A program made the translations under genes and the position numbers. The notes below the pieces were generated by a model, which did not search any database, had not been told where the DNA came from, and saw only the letters and a program-made list of their open reading frames with translations. This document shows, one piece after another, positions 1-8,550 of a stretch of DNA of 64,000 nt; position 1 is the stretch's first letter, and each line of letters opens with the position of its first letter. Origin of the DNA: Paenibacillus gyeongsangnamensis (GTDB taxonomy: Bacteria; Bacillota; Bacilli; Paenibacillales; NBRC-103111). The stretch covers positions 1 through 64,000 of the forward strand of contig NZ_JAQAGZ010000028.1 of NCBI RefSeq assembly GCF_027533625.1, given 5' to 3'.

Positions 1-165
1 CAATTGCGAGAGGTTCTGAACCGCTTCTGATTTCCACCGATTCAGGACATTGCTATGAATGCCGTGCTCTGAAGCGAGCTGCGAAACCGACTTTTCTTCC
101 TTCAGAATTTCCAGTACGATGTGGGCCTTTTCTTCCGGCGTAAACTTCCTTCTACTGGTCGTCAT
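1..165 (-). CDS. IS3-family transposase OrfA, N-terminal part (runs off window)
   Basis: Reading the minus strand from an ATG at 163-165 gives MTTSRRKFTPEEKAHIVLEI and onward to the window edge, 55 codons without a stop. This is the N-terminal helix-turn-helix of OrfA of IS3-family elements (HTH_Tnp_1 type): the basic RRKFTPEEK start, a helix, then SVSQLASEHGI and LNRWKSEA as the turn and recognition helix. OrfA binds the element's ends and is made as an OrfAB fusion by programmed frameshifting in this family. An SD-like AAGGAG lies just upstream on the minus strand. The rest of OrfA, all of OrfB and the other end of the element lie outside the window. Confidence 0.88.
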   Translation of the reverse strand, partial: MTTSRRKFTPEEKAHIVLEILKEEKSVSQLASEHGIHSNVLNRWKSEAVQNLSQL

Positions 166-209
166 ACAACTAAGAAACTCCTTTTTTTCTGTCTAGTTTC
201 TATGTAGCA
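1..209 (-). mobile_element. Right-hand end of an IS3-family element
   Basis: The segment carries the start of orfA plus its leader. The outer boundary is inferred at about 209: read on the minus strand, 209-190 is TGCTACATAGAAACTAGACA, which begins with TG and ends in a GACA block as IS3-family terminal repeats typically do. Immediately beyond it the reading frame of an amidotransferase starts in mid-protein. The matching inverted repeat and target duplication cannot be seen because the other end is off the window, so the exact junction could lie anywhere from 209 to 215. Confidence 0.65.
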
Positions 210-215
210 TTATAC

Positions 216-769
<554 letters not shown>

Positions 770-797
770 ACCGAATCTATATTAAAGGAGAATATTT

Positions 798-1067
798 ATG
801 ATGCGCCTTGAAGAAATGGGGGAGACCGTTTTATCAATAATTGAAAATAAAATGAATTTCAAGATGGATAGGTCCCTTATTAATGGAGAAACCGTATTAG
901 GTGTAGAGGGAATGGGATTGGACTCGATTGCAATCATTTCGTTATCGAATCATTTGGAAAGAGAATATGGAATTTCGCTAACGGATGATGAAATTGCCGT
1001 CTTTCATGGAATGAATTTAAATGATATATGTCATTTGATTTTGGAAAAAAATAAAAACGAGGTATAG
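798..1067 (+). CDS. Acyl carrier protein 1
   Basis: An 89-residue acyl carrier protein. Ser43 in the GLDSIAIISL motif is the expected phosphopantetheine attachment site; helix I precedes it, and the acidic helix and C-terminal helix follow. It would carry thioester-bound acyl or aminoacyl intermediates for the neighbouring ketosynthase and acyltransferase in the cytosol. It begins with ATG behind AAAGGAG at suitable spacing. The stop at 1065-1067 is one base from the ATG of a second carrier protein, so the two are probably translated together. It differs clearly in sequence from the second carrier, so this is not a recent duplication. Housekeeping FAS ACP is unlikely given the neighbours. Confidence 0.85.
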   Translation: MMRLEEMGETVLSIIENKMNFKMDRSLINGETVLGVEGMGLDSIAIISLSNHLEREYGISLTDDEIAVFHGMNLNDICHLILEKNKNEV

Positions 1068-1068
1068 A

Positions 1069-1311
1069 ATGATGATTACAAAAGAAGATATTAAATCTCT
1101 GTTGTTGGAGAGGAAACTTTATGCCCCTATAGACGAAGAACAATTGAACAACGGTTCGGAATTTATTTTGGATTCCTTATCGTTATTATGGTTTTTAGAA
1201 GGATTTGAAAAGAAGTTTGGAATCCAGTTGTCATTGGAAGATCAAGAATGGAACGAATTCACATCAGTTGATTCTATTTATCAAGTGCTAAAGACAAAGG
1301 GTTTGACATAA
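1069..1311 (+). CDS. Acyl carrier protein 2
   Basis: An 80-residue carrier-protein-like sequence. Ser36 in the ILDSLSLLWFLEGFEKKFGI segment matches the LDS phosphopantetheine site, followed by the helix II pattern and a conserved-looking FGIQLS stretch. The start may be ATG 1069 or ATG 1072; the SD is GAGG inside the end of the previous gene. Two distinct carrier proteins in one operon suggest separate roles, for example one for chain building and one for loading or release. That division is inference. The protein is also compatible with the carrier domains of stand-alone amino-acid loading systems. Confidence 0.8.
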   Translation: MMITKEDIKSLLLERKLYAPIDEEQLNNGSEFILDSLSLLWFLEGFEKKFGIQLSLEDQEWNEFTSVDSIYQVLKTKGLT

Positions 1312-1329
1312 AAAGCAGGTGAAGTTTAT

Positions 1330-2487
1330 ATGAATAAAGTCGTAATTACAGGTTTCGGTGTACTCACTCCTTTTGGATTTGGCGAAGATGCGATAGTCCG
1401 TCATATGTTTAATGGTGATCACGGATTTAAAAAAACATCAAGATTTGATTCTTCGCGATTTCGTTCTTCTTATTCCGCTGAATCGAACTACAACGGTTCA
1501 TTATTAGAACTGAGTATACAATTGTCTCAGGAAGCCATTGAAATGGCTGGATTACCGCGTGATGTGAATGCCAATGTTCTCATTGGCACGTCCGGCGATT
1601 TTGATATCTTGATGGATTATTGGAAGCAAAAGTTGTCCGGGAACGCACCGGGTGTACCTTTACTTGAGAAGATGGCTTCTTATCATGCGGAGAAAATTGC
1701 CGCTAACTTCGGATTTAATGGGAAAACGATTGGATTTAATAACGGTTGTATAGCGTCCAGTAATGCGCTCGGCATCGGTTATGAAATGATTGCTCAAGGG
1801 AAAGCGAATGTAGCCGTTTGTGGAGGCTATGCATTAGTTTGCGAAGAACAGGTTTCCAGGTTTAATTCAGGCAGAGCCTTATCTAAGGACGGATTAATAA
1901 AATCATTTAGTGCAGATCGTTCCGGTTTATTGCTTGGTGACGGCGGAGCCATATTTGTGTTGGAAAGCGAAGAGCATGCCCAAAGCAGAGGTGCTTCGTG
2001 TCTGCTCGAAATTTGCGGGTGGGGGATGACGTCTGATGCTTTTCATATCACCCAACCTCATCCTGAAGGATTAGGTATGGCCATGGCCATGGAAAAGGCG
2101 CTGAGAGCGTCAAACATAGAATGCCATCAAATTAAGTATATTAATGCGCATGGTACAGGTTCGGTTGTAAACGATGATAGGGAAACGAAAGCTTATAAGA
2201 AGGTTTTTGGTGATTTGGCGACTGCTATTCCAGTATCGTCAACGAAGACGATGACAGGTCATAGCTTGGAAGGAACCGGAGCGATGGAGACGGCTATTTT
2301 GTTAGTTTCCATGAAACATAATTTTATTCTTCCTACCATTCATTATCTCAATAAAGATCCAAATTGTGATCTTGATTATGTTCCGAATGAAGGGAGGAAA
2401 GTGAGCTCTTTGGATGTTACGATGAATTTAAACGCTTCTTCCGGAGGAAATAATGTAGTTACGGTTTTCAGAAAGACGGTGGAATAA
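1330..2487 (+). CDS. Beta-ketoacyl-ACP synthase (KAS II / type II PKS KS-alpha-like)
   Basis: A 385-residue ketosynthase that would condense an acyl thioester with a malonyl-type extender on a carrier protein. All three catalytic residues are present: Cys140 in NNGCIASSN, His274 in NAHGTGSVVND and His311 in KTMTGHSLEGTG. It starts with the usual VVITGFGVLTPFG strand. The length is a little below the roughly 410 residues of FabF. HGTGS instead of HGTGT is a mild variation. The SD AGGTGAAG precedes ATG 1330. The downstream KS-like gene begins one base after the stop, a pairing like KS/chain-length-factor couples in type II polyketide and aryl polyene clusters. Confidence 0.87.
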   Translation: MNKVVITGFGVLTPFGFGEDAIVRHMFNGDHGFKKTSRFDSSRFRSSYSAESNYNGSLLELSIQLSQEAIEMAGLPRDVNANVLIGTSGDFDILMDYWKQKLSGNAPGVPLLEKMASYHAEKIAANFGFNGKTIGFNNGCIASSNALGIGYEMIAQGKANVAVCGGYALVCEEQVSRFNSGRALSKDGLIKSFSADRSGLLLGDGGAIFVLESEEHAQSRGASCLLEICGWGMTSDAFHITQPHPEGLGMAMAMEKALRASNIECHQIKYINAHGTGSVVNDDRETKAYKKVFGDLATAIPVSSTKTMTGHSLEGTGAMETAILLVSMKHNFILPTIHYLNKDPNCDLDYVPNEGRKVSSLDVTMNLNASSGGNNVVTVFRKTVE

Positions 2488-2488
2488 A

Positions 2489-3349
2489 ATGAAGAATAGA
2501 TTTGCCATTACCGGAATGTCGATTATGGGAAAATGGGGCTCGGGCATAGATCAATTCATTGATTTTTGCGATGGAAAAGTCAATGACGAAGTGGAAATTC
2601 CTATTGTACCCGGATTTGTTAAATCTAATTTTAGTCCTTTGGTTTATCATAATATCAAAAAATTAATGGAAACCTGTACATTGAATAAAGGAAGCCGGAC
2701 AGCCATTTTGCTTGGGAGTATATTTGGCGATTCAATTACCGATGATTTGTCTGTTTGCAATTCGGTTCAACGGCAACCCTTGGATCCCCTATTATTTGCA
2801 CAATCCATCCCGAATGCAGTTCTCGGTTTTATATCCAGACAATTTAATATGACCGGTACTTTTTCGTGTATCACATCAATGGATCCTCTATTAACAGTAA
2901 TGTTAGAGATGTCCGAATTGTTACTATGTTCTGACGATGCAGACCAAGTGGTATTAACTGCTGCAGAAATTGCAAATCCTAGAAACGATGAAATTTATTC
3001 TCAATATTTTAAAACGGGTTGTAAGACTAAACATAGGGATATTGTTGCTTCAATCGTTGTGGAAACAGAGGAAAATGCCTTAAAGAATCACCGTCCCATT
3101 TTATTCTACATTGACGAGTATAAGGAGCTATCGCAGCATCATGATTTGGTCAATGAAGATGTAACATTGGATTTTTCCCATGACCCGTTACTATTCTCTA
3201 GCACCTATAGTTTTGTGAAATTACTCCTGACATGGGATCAAATGAAAAAATCGAATATTCAGTCCGCAAGTATTATAGATCGTAATCTAAATCATAAAGC
3301 GGGAAAAATTGAAATTTCACTTCCGATGGAGGGAAATAATGAGCACTAG
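2489..3349 (+). CDS. Short ketosynthase-like protein (KS N-terminal fold; possible chain-length-factor partner)
   Basis: A 286-residue protein with the ketosynthase opening FAITGMSIMGKWGSG, a central FAQSIPNAVLGFISRQFNMTG segment and a degenerate active-site region GTFSCITSMDP. This matches the short ketoacyl-synthase-like proteins found beside true ketosynthases. The C-terminal half that would carry the two catalytic histidines is absent; no HGTG or GHxxG motif is visible. It is therefore unlikely to condense alone and more likely a structural or chain-length-controlling partner of the preceding KS. The start ATG lies one base after the previous stop. Its last 11 bases overlap the next gene. 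The family call is from motif reading and is moderately sure. Confidence 0.65.
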   Translation: MKNRFAITGMSIMGKWGSGIDQFIDFCDGKVNDEVEIPIVPGFVKSNFSPLVYHNIKKLMETCTLNKGSRTAILLGSIFGDSITDDLSVCNSVQRQPLDPLLFAQSIPNAVLGFISRQFNMTGTFSCITSMDPLLTVMLEMSELLLCSDDADQVVLTAAEIANPRNDEIYSQYFKTGCKTKHRDIVASIVVETEENALKNHRPILFYIDEYKELSQHHDLVNEDVTLDFSHDPLLFSSTYSFVKLLLTWDQMKKSNIQSASIIDRNLNHKAGKIEISLPMEGNNEH

Positions 3350-5645
3350 CCTTGAACTATTACAGAATCAGGCTTCTTTCGTGGATTTAGACGCTGAGAA
3401 AAACAGATATAGACCTATTATATTTGACTTATCTGTTCAGGAAGATATGGAAGCATTTGAAGAGCTGATGAAAATAAACCGTTTGTGGGGAATTCATGAT
3501 CAGATCGAAACCCAACTGACAGATTTAGCAAAATCACGGTCGCCACATAAAAAATTAACTTCACTTGAGCTGGAACTTGAGGTTGCGAAAATTGTTAGGG
3601 ATGTACGTGTAAATCAATACGGAAGGTGGGTCTATTTTCCATGGTCCGGAAGATTAGTCCATTTATTGCCTCCGGAAGAATTTCATGAATTACGATTAGA
3701 TCGCAACCGGAATAAAATCACGTATGAAGAACAAAAACAGCTTGGAAATGTAACGGTAGGCATTGTAGGACTCTCGGTCGGTAACGCTGCAGCTCTGACC
3801 ATGGCCTTAGAGGGTGTATTCGGACACATTAAACTAGCGGATTTTGATACTTTGGATTTATCTAATATGAATCGGATACGTGCCGGCGTGTATGATCTCG
3901 GAATACCTAAAACCGTATTGGCTGCAAGGCAGATCTATGAGATAAATCCTTATGCGAACATTACTTTATATAATCAAGGGGTTACATTAGACAACATCGA
4001 TCAATTTTTAAGCGGGACTCCAAAGGTTGATATACTCATTGACGAATGCGATTCCATCAGTCTGAAGTTTTTATTGAGAGAAAAAGCAAGGGAACTAAAA
4101 CTGCCTGTTTTAATGGAAACCAGTGACCGGGGCATGCTGGATGTTGAAAGATTTGATTTGGAACCCTCTCGGCCGCTATTTCATGGACTATGCGGCAATT
4201 TAACTTCAAAAGATATTCATGTTTGCGATAATGAAACCAAAATTGAGGCTGCTCTTTCCATTATCGGAACCGATACGATTTCCTCTCGCTCGGCGGCTTC
4301 CATGATCGAGATTGAACAAACCATTTCCACATGGCCGCAGCTGGCATCCGATGTCATTCTCGGAGGCTCCAGTTTAACAGCCGCAGTAAGAAGAATAGGA
4401 CTCGGAAATCGTTTACTCTCGGGGAGGAGATATGTTGATCTGGATAACTTCTTAGACCAAGGTGGCGTACAAACCCCTGAACCCTCTTATCCTGCTCAAA
4501 TGCCTGAGCGTGGATTGGCTCAACCGAGTAAAAAAGAAGAGTTTATACCGGAGCTGATTCGATTTTTTGTAAATCATGCTGTTCTTGCTCCATCCGGAGG
4601 TAACTGCCAACCATGGCAATTTTGTTATCAACATGACAAACTCCACATCATTCATGATCGCAAAAGATCAAAAAATTTACTGGACACAACAAATCATGGA
4701 AGTTATATAGCGCTTGGTGCTGCGATTGAAAATATAGTGATTGCCGCCAGATTTCGTCAATATGATTCCAAAGTCAATCTATTTCCTTTTGATGAGAACC
4801 GCGACATCGCAGCTTCTATCGAGTTTGCACCATTTCAGGATATTTACCCGGAGCCGGAGGAATCACTATATCATGAAATTTCCAAAAGAGTAACGAATCG
4901 ACATGTGGATTCAACTGATTTGATAACTGAAAATGAACTTGATCGTTTAAACGAGGCATTGATGTCCGACAATTCAAAGCTACACTTAGTGACGGATAAA
5001 CAAGTTATGTGTGAAATTGCTGATTTGTTAGGGCAAGGCGACCGCATTCGTTTTCTGAATCCGGAGCTGCATCGGGAAATGATGGGGGAGATTCGGTGGA
5101 ACGACAAACAGACCTTAGAAACGTATTATGGCATTGATCTCAAAACTTTAGAAATGACCTCTGCACAAGCTGCAGGAATGAGACTTTTGGCTCGTCCCGA
5201 GGTTGCTAATATTTTGTATCAAATGAATGGAGGCAAAGCACTTGAAAAAGGTGCAAAAGATTCAATCGCTTATTCCTCAGCTGTCGGTTTAATTTCGATG
5301 ATTGGCCGTCAAAATGAGGATTGGATAAAAGCCGGAAGACAGATTCAACGATTATGGCTGACTGCAACCAAATTAGGATTGGCATTTCAACCGATGACAG
5401 CCCTGCTTTTTATGTTCGATTTACTTCATCAAGGTTCAAATACATTATTTAGCGCTATAGAAAAAGCTGATCTGATGAATTTGCATAGCGATCTTTACCG
5501 ATTATTCAACCTGCCCCCGGATATGACGCCGGTTATGCTCTTCCGTATAGCTAAAGCGGATGAAGTTACAATAAGGTCTTTAAGATTGCCGGTTGATTGG
5601 GTCTTGACTAAGGAATTACCTTCCATTCAGGAGGTAAGAGTATGA
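3339..5645 (+). CDS. ThiF/E1-like adenylyltransferase fused to nitroreductase (Rv1355c/MoeY type)
   Basis: A 768-residue two-domain enzyme. After an N-terminal region of about 130 residues comes a ThiF/MoeB/E1-type domain (about 135-340). It has the nucleotide loop IVGLSVGNAAA (about 141-151), ADFD (167-170) and the SNMNR signature (175-179), features that bind ATP and activate a carboxylate as an acyl adenylate. From about 400 to 735 follows an FMN nitroreductase domain, with the APSGGNCQPWQF motif near 416-428. The same fusion is known as the Rv1355c family of actinobacteria, whose function is unsettled. ATG 3339 is chosen over an in-frame ATG at 3309 because GGAGGG (3328-3333) sits just before it; it overlaps the upstream gene by 11 bases. 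Activation plus oxidation in one chain recalls azoline-forming E1 plus SagB pairs, but here beside carrier proteins. Confidence 0.8.
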   Translation: MSTSLELLQNQASFVDLDAEKNRYRPIIFDLSVQEDMEAFEELMKINRLWGIHDQIETQLTDLAKSRSPHKKLTSLELELEVAKIVRDVRVNQYGRWVYFPWSGRLVHLLPPEEFHELRLDRNRNKITYEEQKQLGNVTVGIVGLSVGNAAALTMALEGVFGHIKLADFDTLDLSNMNRIRAGVYDLGIPKTVLAARQIYEINPYANITLYNQGVTLDNIDQFLSGTPKVDILIDECDSISLKFLLREKARELKLPVLMETSDRGMLDVERFDLEPSRPLFHGLCGNLTSKDIHVCDNETKIEAALSIIGTDTISSRSAASMIEIEQTISTWPQLASDVILGGSSLTAAVRRIGLGNRLLSGRRYVDLDNFLDQGGVQTPEPSYPAQMPERGLAQPSKKEEFIPELIRFFVNHAVLAPSGGNCQPWQFCYQHDKLHIIHDRKRSKNLLDTTNHGSYIALGAAIENIVIAARFRQYDSKVNLFPFDENRDIAASIEFAPFQDIYPEPEESLYHEISKRVTNRHVDSTDLITENELDRLNEALMSDNSKLHLVTDKQVMCEIADLLGQGDRIRFLNPELHREMMGEIRWNDKQTLETYYGIDLKTLEMTSAQAAGMRLLARPEVANILYQMNGGKALEKGAKDSIAYSSAVGLISMIGRQNEDWIKAGRQIQRLWLTATKLGLAFQPMTALLFMFDLLHQGSNTLFSAIEKADLMNLHSDLYRLFNLPPDMTPVMLFRIAKADEVTIRSLRLPVDWVLTKELPSIQEVRV

Positions 5646-6244
5646 AAGGTAAAGTAGAAATCTTACAAACAGAGGAAGACATAGAAGAGCTTTTCCGATT
5701 AAGGTACCAGGTGTTTGTTGAGGAAGAAGGAAACATGGAGCCAAAACCCGATGAACAGATTTATGATGGATTCGACAAAATCTCAATGAATATAGCTGCG
5801 ATTATAGATGGAAACATTGTAGGAGGTTTAAGATTAACAGCTCCTTCCGAATCCGGAATTCCAGCTGACGAGTTTTTTGATTTTCATCGCTACATCCCGG
5901 AGCATCCTGCTCGTTGCGGTGGAGGAAGTATGTTATGTATTTCCAGAAAATACAGGAGATCCATCAACTTGATTATTGCCTTAAACAGCTTATTTTTTTA
6001 TTGGGGCATATCTACAGGCTTAACTCATATTTATGGAGCGGCTAATCCTGTCAGGGAACCATTTTTTGTAAGTAAAGGATATCGACGTCTTAGTCCGCCA
6101 TTTTATCATGAGAAGAAAAAATTAGATTGCTTACCCGTAATCATTGATCTGAATGAAATAAAAGAACCTTATTTGTCCGTTGTCCAAAATCATATTGCAA
6201 ACCATGGGCTTGGTTCAAAGGAGCCAGTGTTATTCGATATGTAA
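5642..6244 (+). CDS. GNAT-fold N-acyltransferase related to FeeM / autoinducer synthases
   Basis: A 200-residue acyltransferase-like protein. The opening EDIEELFRLRYQVFVEEEGN and the following GFD and GGLRLT segments match the N-acyl amino acid synthase (FeeM) and acyl-homoserine-lactone synthase branch of the GNAT fold. In those families the acyl donor is an acyl-ACP and the acceptor an amino compound. A downstream LTHIYGAANPVREPFFVSKGYR segment fits the acyl-binding half. The ATG overlaps the preceding stop by four bases (ATGA), so translation is coupled. Being the last gene of an operon with two ACPs, it is a plausible chain-release enzyme making an N-acylated product. Substrates are not known. 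Confidence 0.65.
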   Translation: MKGKVEILQTEEDIEELFRLRYQVFVEEEGNMEPKPDEQIYDGFDKISMNIAAIIDGNIVGGLRLTAPSESGIPADEFFDFHRYIPEHPARCGGGSMLCISRKYRRSINLIIALNSLFFYWGISTGLTHIYGAANPVREPFFVSKGYRRLSPPFYHEKKKLDCLPVIIDLNEIKEPYLSVVQNHIANHGLGSKEPVLFDM

Positions 6245-6454
6245 GTATCGCCAATGGAAATCAAGAAGGCGATCAAAAACTGGAAACCCGACGACTATAG
6301 GATATAACTAAAGTAAAATGGAGAAGGCACATGAAACATATGTATAGCACGATAATGACGGAAAGGAGGTGAACATACAGCATCTTTTACATACAATTGG
6401 GGATTTTCTGTTGAAAACGAGAATGTTAAACAAAATTTAGAAGGGATGAAATCC

Positions 6455-6511
6455 ATGCCAAATCCTATTGTACATTGGGAAATTTATTTTCTTTATCTGT
6501 CACTTTATTAG
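6455..6511 (+). pseudogene. Remnant of a VOC/glyoxalase-family N-terminus
   Basis: Eighteen codons from ATG 6455 start MPNPIVHWEI, which strongly resembles the first strand of glyoxalase/bleomycin-resistance (VOC) proteins, then lose any resemblance and stop at 6511. The open frame extends upstream without a start codon. A strong isolated SD (AAAGGAGGTG, 6362-6371) nearby has no convincing gene behind it. I read this as debris of one or more small genes between the biosynthetic operon and the convergent diguanylate cyclase. Confidence 0.4.
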
Positions 6512-6515
6512 CTAA

Positions 6516-7334
6516 TCAACCTACTTGTACTCGATTGCGTCCTAAATTTTTGGCTTCATATAGTCTTAAATCTACTCTTTCAAGAATATCTTGATAGGAT
6601 TCTGATTTTTTTAATAGGGTTACACCTGCTGAGATGGTAATCTTAACTGGAGTTTTTCCATTCATGAAGGAAGCATTTTCGATAATACATCTTAACATTT
6701 CCGCGATTATTTCGGCATCTTGAATATTGGTATGAGGTAAGATAATAATGAACTCTTCTCCACCCAAACGTACTATAGAATCCATTTCACGCAAATTATT
6801 TTTGATAAGATTAACAAGAGTTGTTAAAACTTGATCACCAAAAACATGTCCGTATTTATCATTGAGATTTTTAAAATAATCAATATCTATTGCAATTATG
6901 GACAGAGAGCTTGTGATACGGTTATATACTGGAAGTGCTCTTGTGAAATAAATTTCTAGATATCTTCGATTAAAAGATTTTGTCAAAGGATCAACAAGAG
7001 TTAATTGTTCTAATTCGGTTGTTTTTTTATAGGTTTCAATTCTAAAATATGAGAAAAACAATAATACAGTGAGATTAACTAACGAATTTATAAATTCCAG
7101 AACGATCGATTGTATAGGTAGAGTAACAAAATCGATTACACATTTGGTAATGACCCAAAAAGCTATTATTGATAATGCCAGTACCCAATTTGGGAAGAGA
7201 GCAATCAAACAAAGGCAAGGGATAATTAATATGATCCCTATAGATAGAAAACCTACATTTTTTCCCAATGAAAAATAAATGATTAAAGAAAAAATAGCAG
7301 AAAATAAAAACCAAAGTGACTTTTTACCGGTCAT
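6516..7334 (-). CDS. Membrane-anchored diguanylate cyclase (GGDEF)
   Basis: A 272-residue protein that should make cyclic di-GMP from two GTP. Three to four hydrophobic segments lie in about residues 7-97, followed by a short helix into the cyclase domain (about 108-270). The active-site loop is GGEEF at 191-195, with the preceding IDIDYFKNLNDKYGH metal/base-binding segment at 150-163. An allosteric inhibition RxxD (R182, D185) sits five residues before GGEEF, so product inhibition is likely. No PAS, GAF or extracellular sensor domain is evident; the membrane part may sense. It starts at ATG 7332-7334 behind AAGGAGG on the minus strand. It is convergent with the biosynthetic operon, and no EAL partner is seen. 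Confidence 0.93.
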   Translation of the reverse strand: MTGKKSLWFLFSAIFSLIIYFSLGKNVGFLSIGIILIIPCLCLIALFPNWVLALSIIAFWVITKCVIDFVTLPIQSIVLEFINSLVNLTVLLFFSYFRIETYKKTTELEQLTLVDPLTKSFNRRYLEIYFTRALPVYNRITSSLSIIAIDIDYFKNLNDKYGHVFGDQVLTTLVNLIKNNLREMDSIVRLGGEEFIIILPHTNIQDAEIIAEMLRCIIENASFMNGKTPVKITISAGVTLLKKSESYQDILERVDLRLYEAKNLGRNRVQVG

Positions 7335-7449
7335 AAGAAGTACCGGCCTCCTTATGATTAATAGTTATAAAGAACAGAAGTTTAATGGGGTTCCATGTGG
7401 GTTTTACATCCTTCTGGATACAAGGTTTGTTCATTAGTGAAGTTCGCGA

Positions 7450-7481
7450 GAAATGATAAAAAGACCACTTTCCTAAAGTGG
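7450..7481 (-). terminator. Rho-independent terminator (minus strand)
   Basis: A 7-bp perfect hairpin (CCACTTT, loop, AAAGTGG; 7465-7481). On the minus strand it is followed by TCTTTTTAT. It would end transcripts from the membrane protein gene at 7701-8285. The remaining sequence of the 7335-7700 gap shows no gene I can support. Confidence 0.5.
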
Positions 7482-7700
7482 AAAATGGTCAGTAGCGCTA
7501 CTAGCTCATTCAATTCAAGCGCCCTAATTTACGGAATTATATTCATCGCTTCCATTTTAGACACTCTAATTATACAATCAACTGTAAGTATCGACAATAG
7601 ATACCAATTTATTTAATAATTTATTTGAAATTATCACTTCAAACTTTACTGCGCTTCCAATATCGTCTGGCGGTACTCTTAGAATATCTGCGCAAGTAAG

Positions 7701-8285
7701 TTATTTACTGTTCTTCAATTTATTGGAATACAGAAGAGGAATGCCTAGCCAAACAAAGCCGCCACCAGTAATTGCTCCACCGATTGCGGAAAAGACAGGT
7801 CCTGCATTTCCTGCAAAACTGCCTAATGCGAATATAATCGTTCCAATAACCAAGAGTAGGCCGCCCCATCGTGGCAGTATATTATTTAGCATTGTTGAGA
7901 TACCGAATAATAACATCCCGGCAACGAAAATCAGTGACCCCGTTTTAATTAAATTTGGCACATATGAGTTAAATACTAGGCTTGTATCGACGCCGGAAGC
8001 ACCGGCAATCTCCACATAGACGATAGCGCAGACGACGATCGTGCCCACTACTCCCAGCACCATTCCAAACATTCCAAGTAAACCTCTTCGCTCAGCCTGT
8101 GCCTCGTAAAGTCCAATGAATGCAAAGACGACGACTAAGTGAGCGGCAAAGACCAAACTTGCTCCCAGCACCGTACCAAATTCTGAATTTCCGAAAAGAT
8201 TGAGGAAATGGGCAAGAAAAAAAAGTATTCCGGATGTAACTGCACCGAGCCCTCCTAAAATCTTGAATGAATGCGTTGATGACAT
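7701..8285 (-). CDS. Hypothetical integral membrane protein, about six TM segments
   Basis: A 194-residue, strongly hydrophobic protein with glycine-rich helices and about six membrane spans. The first is SFKILGGLGAVTSGILFFLAH; a central amphipathic segment GLYEAQAERRGLLG looks like a cytosolic loop. It ends with a short basic tail. No catalytic or transport motif is recognised. Uncharacterised proteins of this type are common in Bacillota. ATG 8285 follows GGGGGTAAT. It stands alone: neighbours on the same strand are 220 bases or more away. Function unknown. Confidence 0.7.
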   Translation of the reverse strand: MSSTHSFKILGGLGAVTSGILFFLAHFLNLFGNSEFGTVLGASLVFAAHLVVVFAFIGLYEAQAERRGLLGMFGMVLGVVGTIVVCAIVYVEIAGASGVDTSLVFNSYVPNLIKTGSLIFVAGMLLFGISTMLNNILPRWGGLLLVIGTIIFALGSFAGNAGPVFSAIGGAITGGGFVWLGIPLLYSNKLKNSK

Positions 8286-8550
8286 AATAATTACCCCCTA
8301 GATAGTATTCCTCATCGTCACTCATGTTCAACATTCGTGTTGAGTCCACATTACATGGGAATGAATAACAATTCCAAGATAGAGGCCTCTCGTTATATTA
8401 TAATTGCCCCATAGTGGCATGGAAATAGAATTCAAAATAACTTAATTAAAGGAAATCGGGTTAACAACTTGGTAAGCGGAAGTTTTACGTTTTGGATGTT
8501 GGAAAGCGCTTTTCTATGAAGCGAAACATAAGGCATCCGCCTTGAACGCT

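Noticed and set aside
7395..7616. 73-codon plus-strand frame in the gap after the diguanylate cyclase
   Set aside because: It has no SD, runs through a terminator hairpin and shows no recognisable pattern.
8498..8515. TGGAAAGCGCTTTT as a cre site
   Set aside because: It lacks the terminal CA of the consensus and sits downstream of the gerAB-like gene rather than before a catabolic operon.
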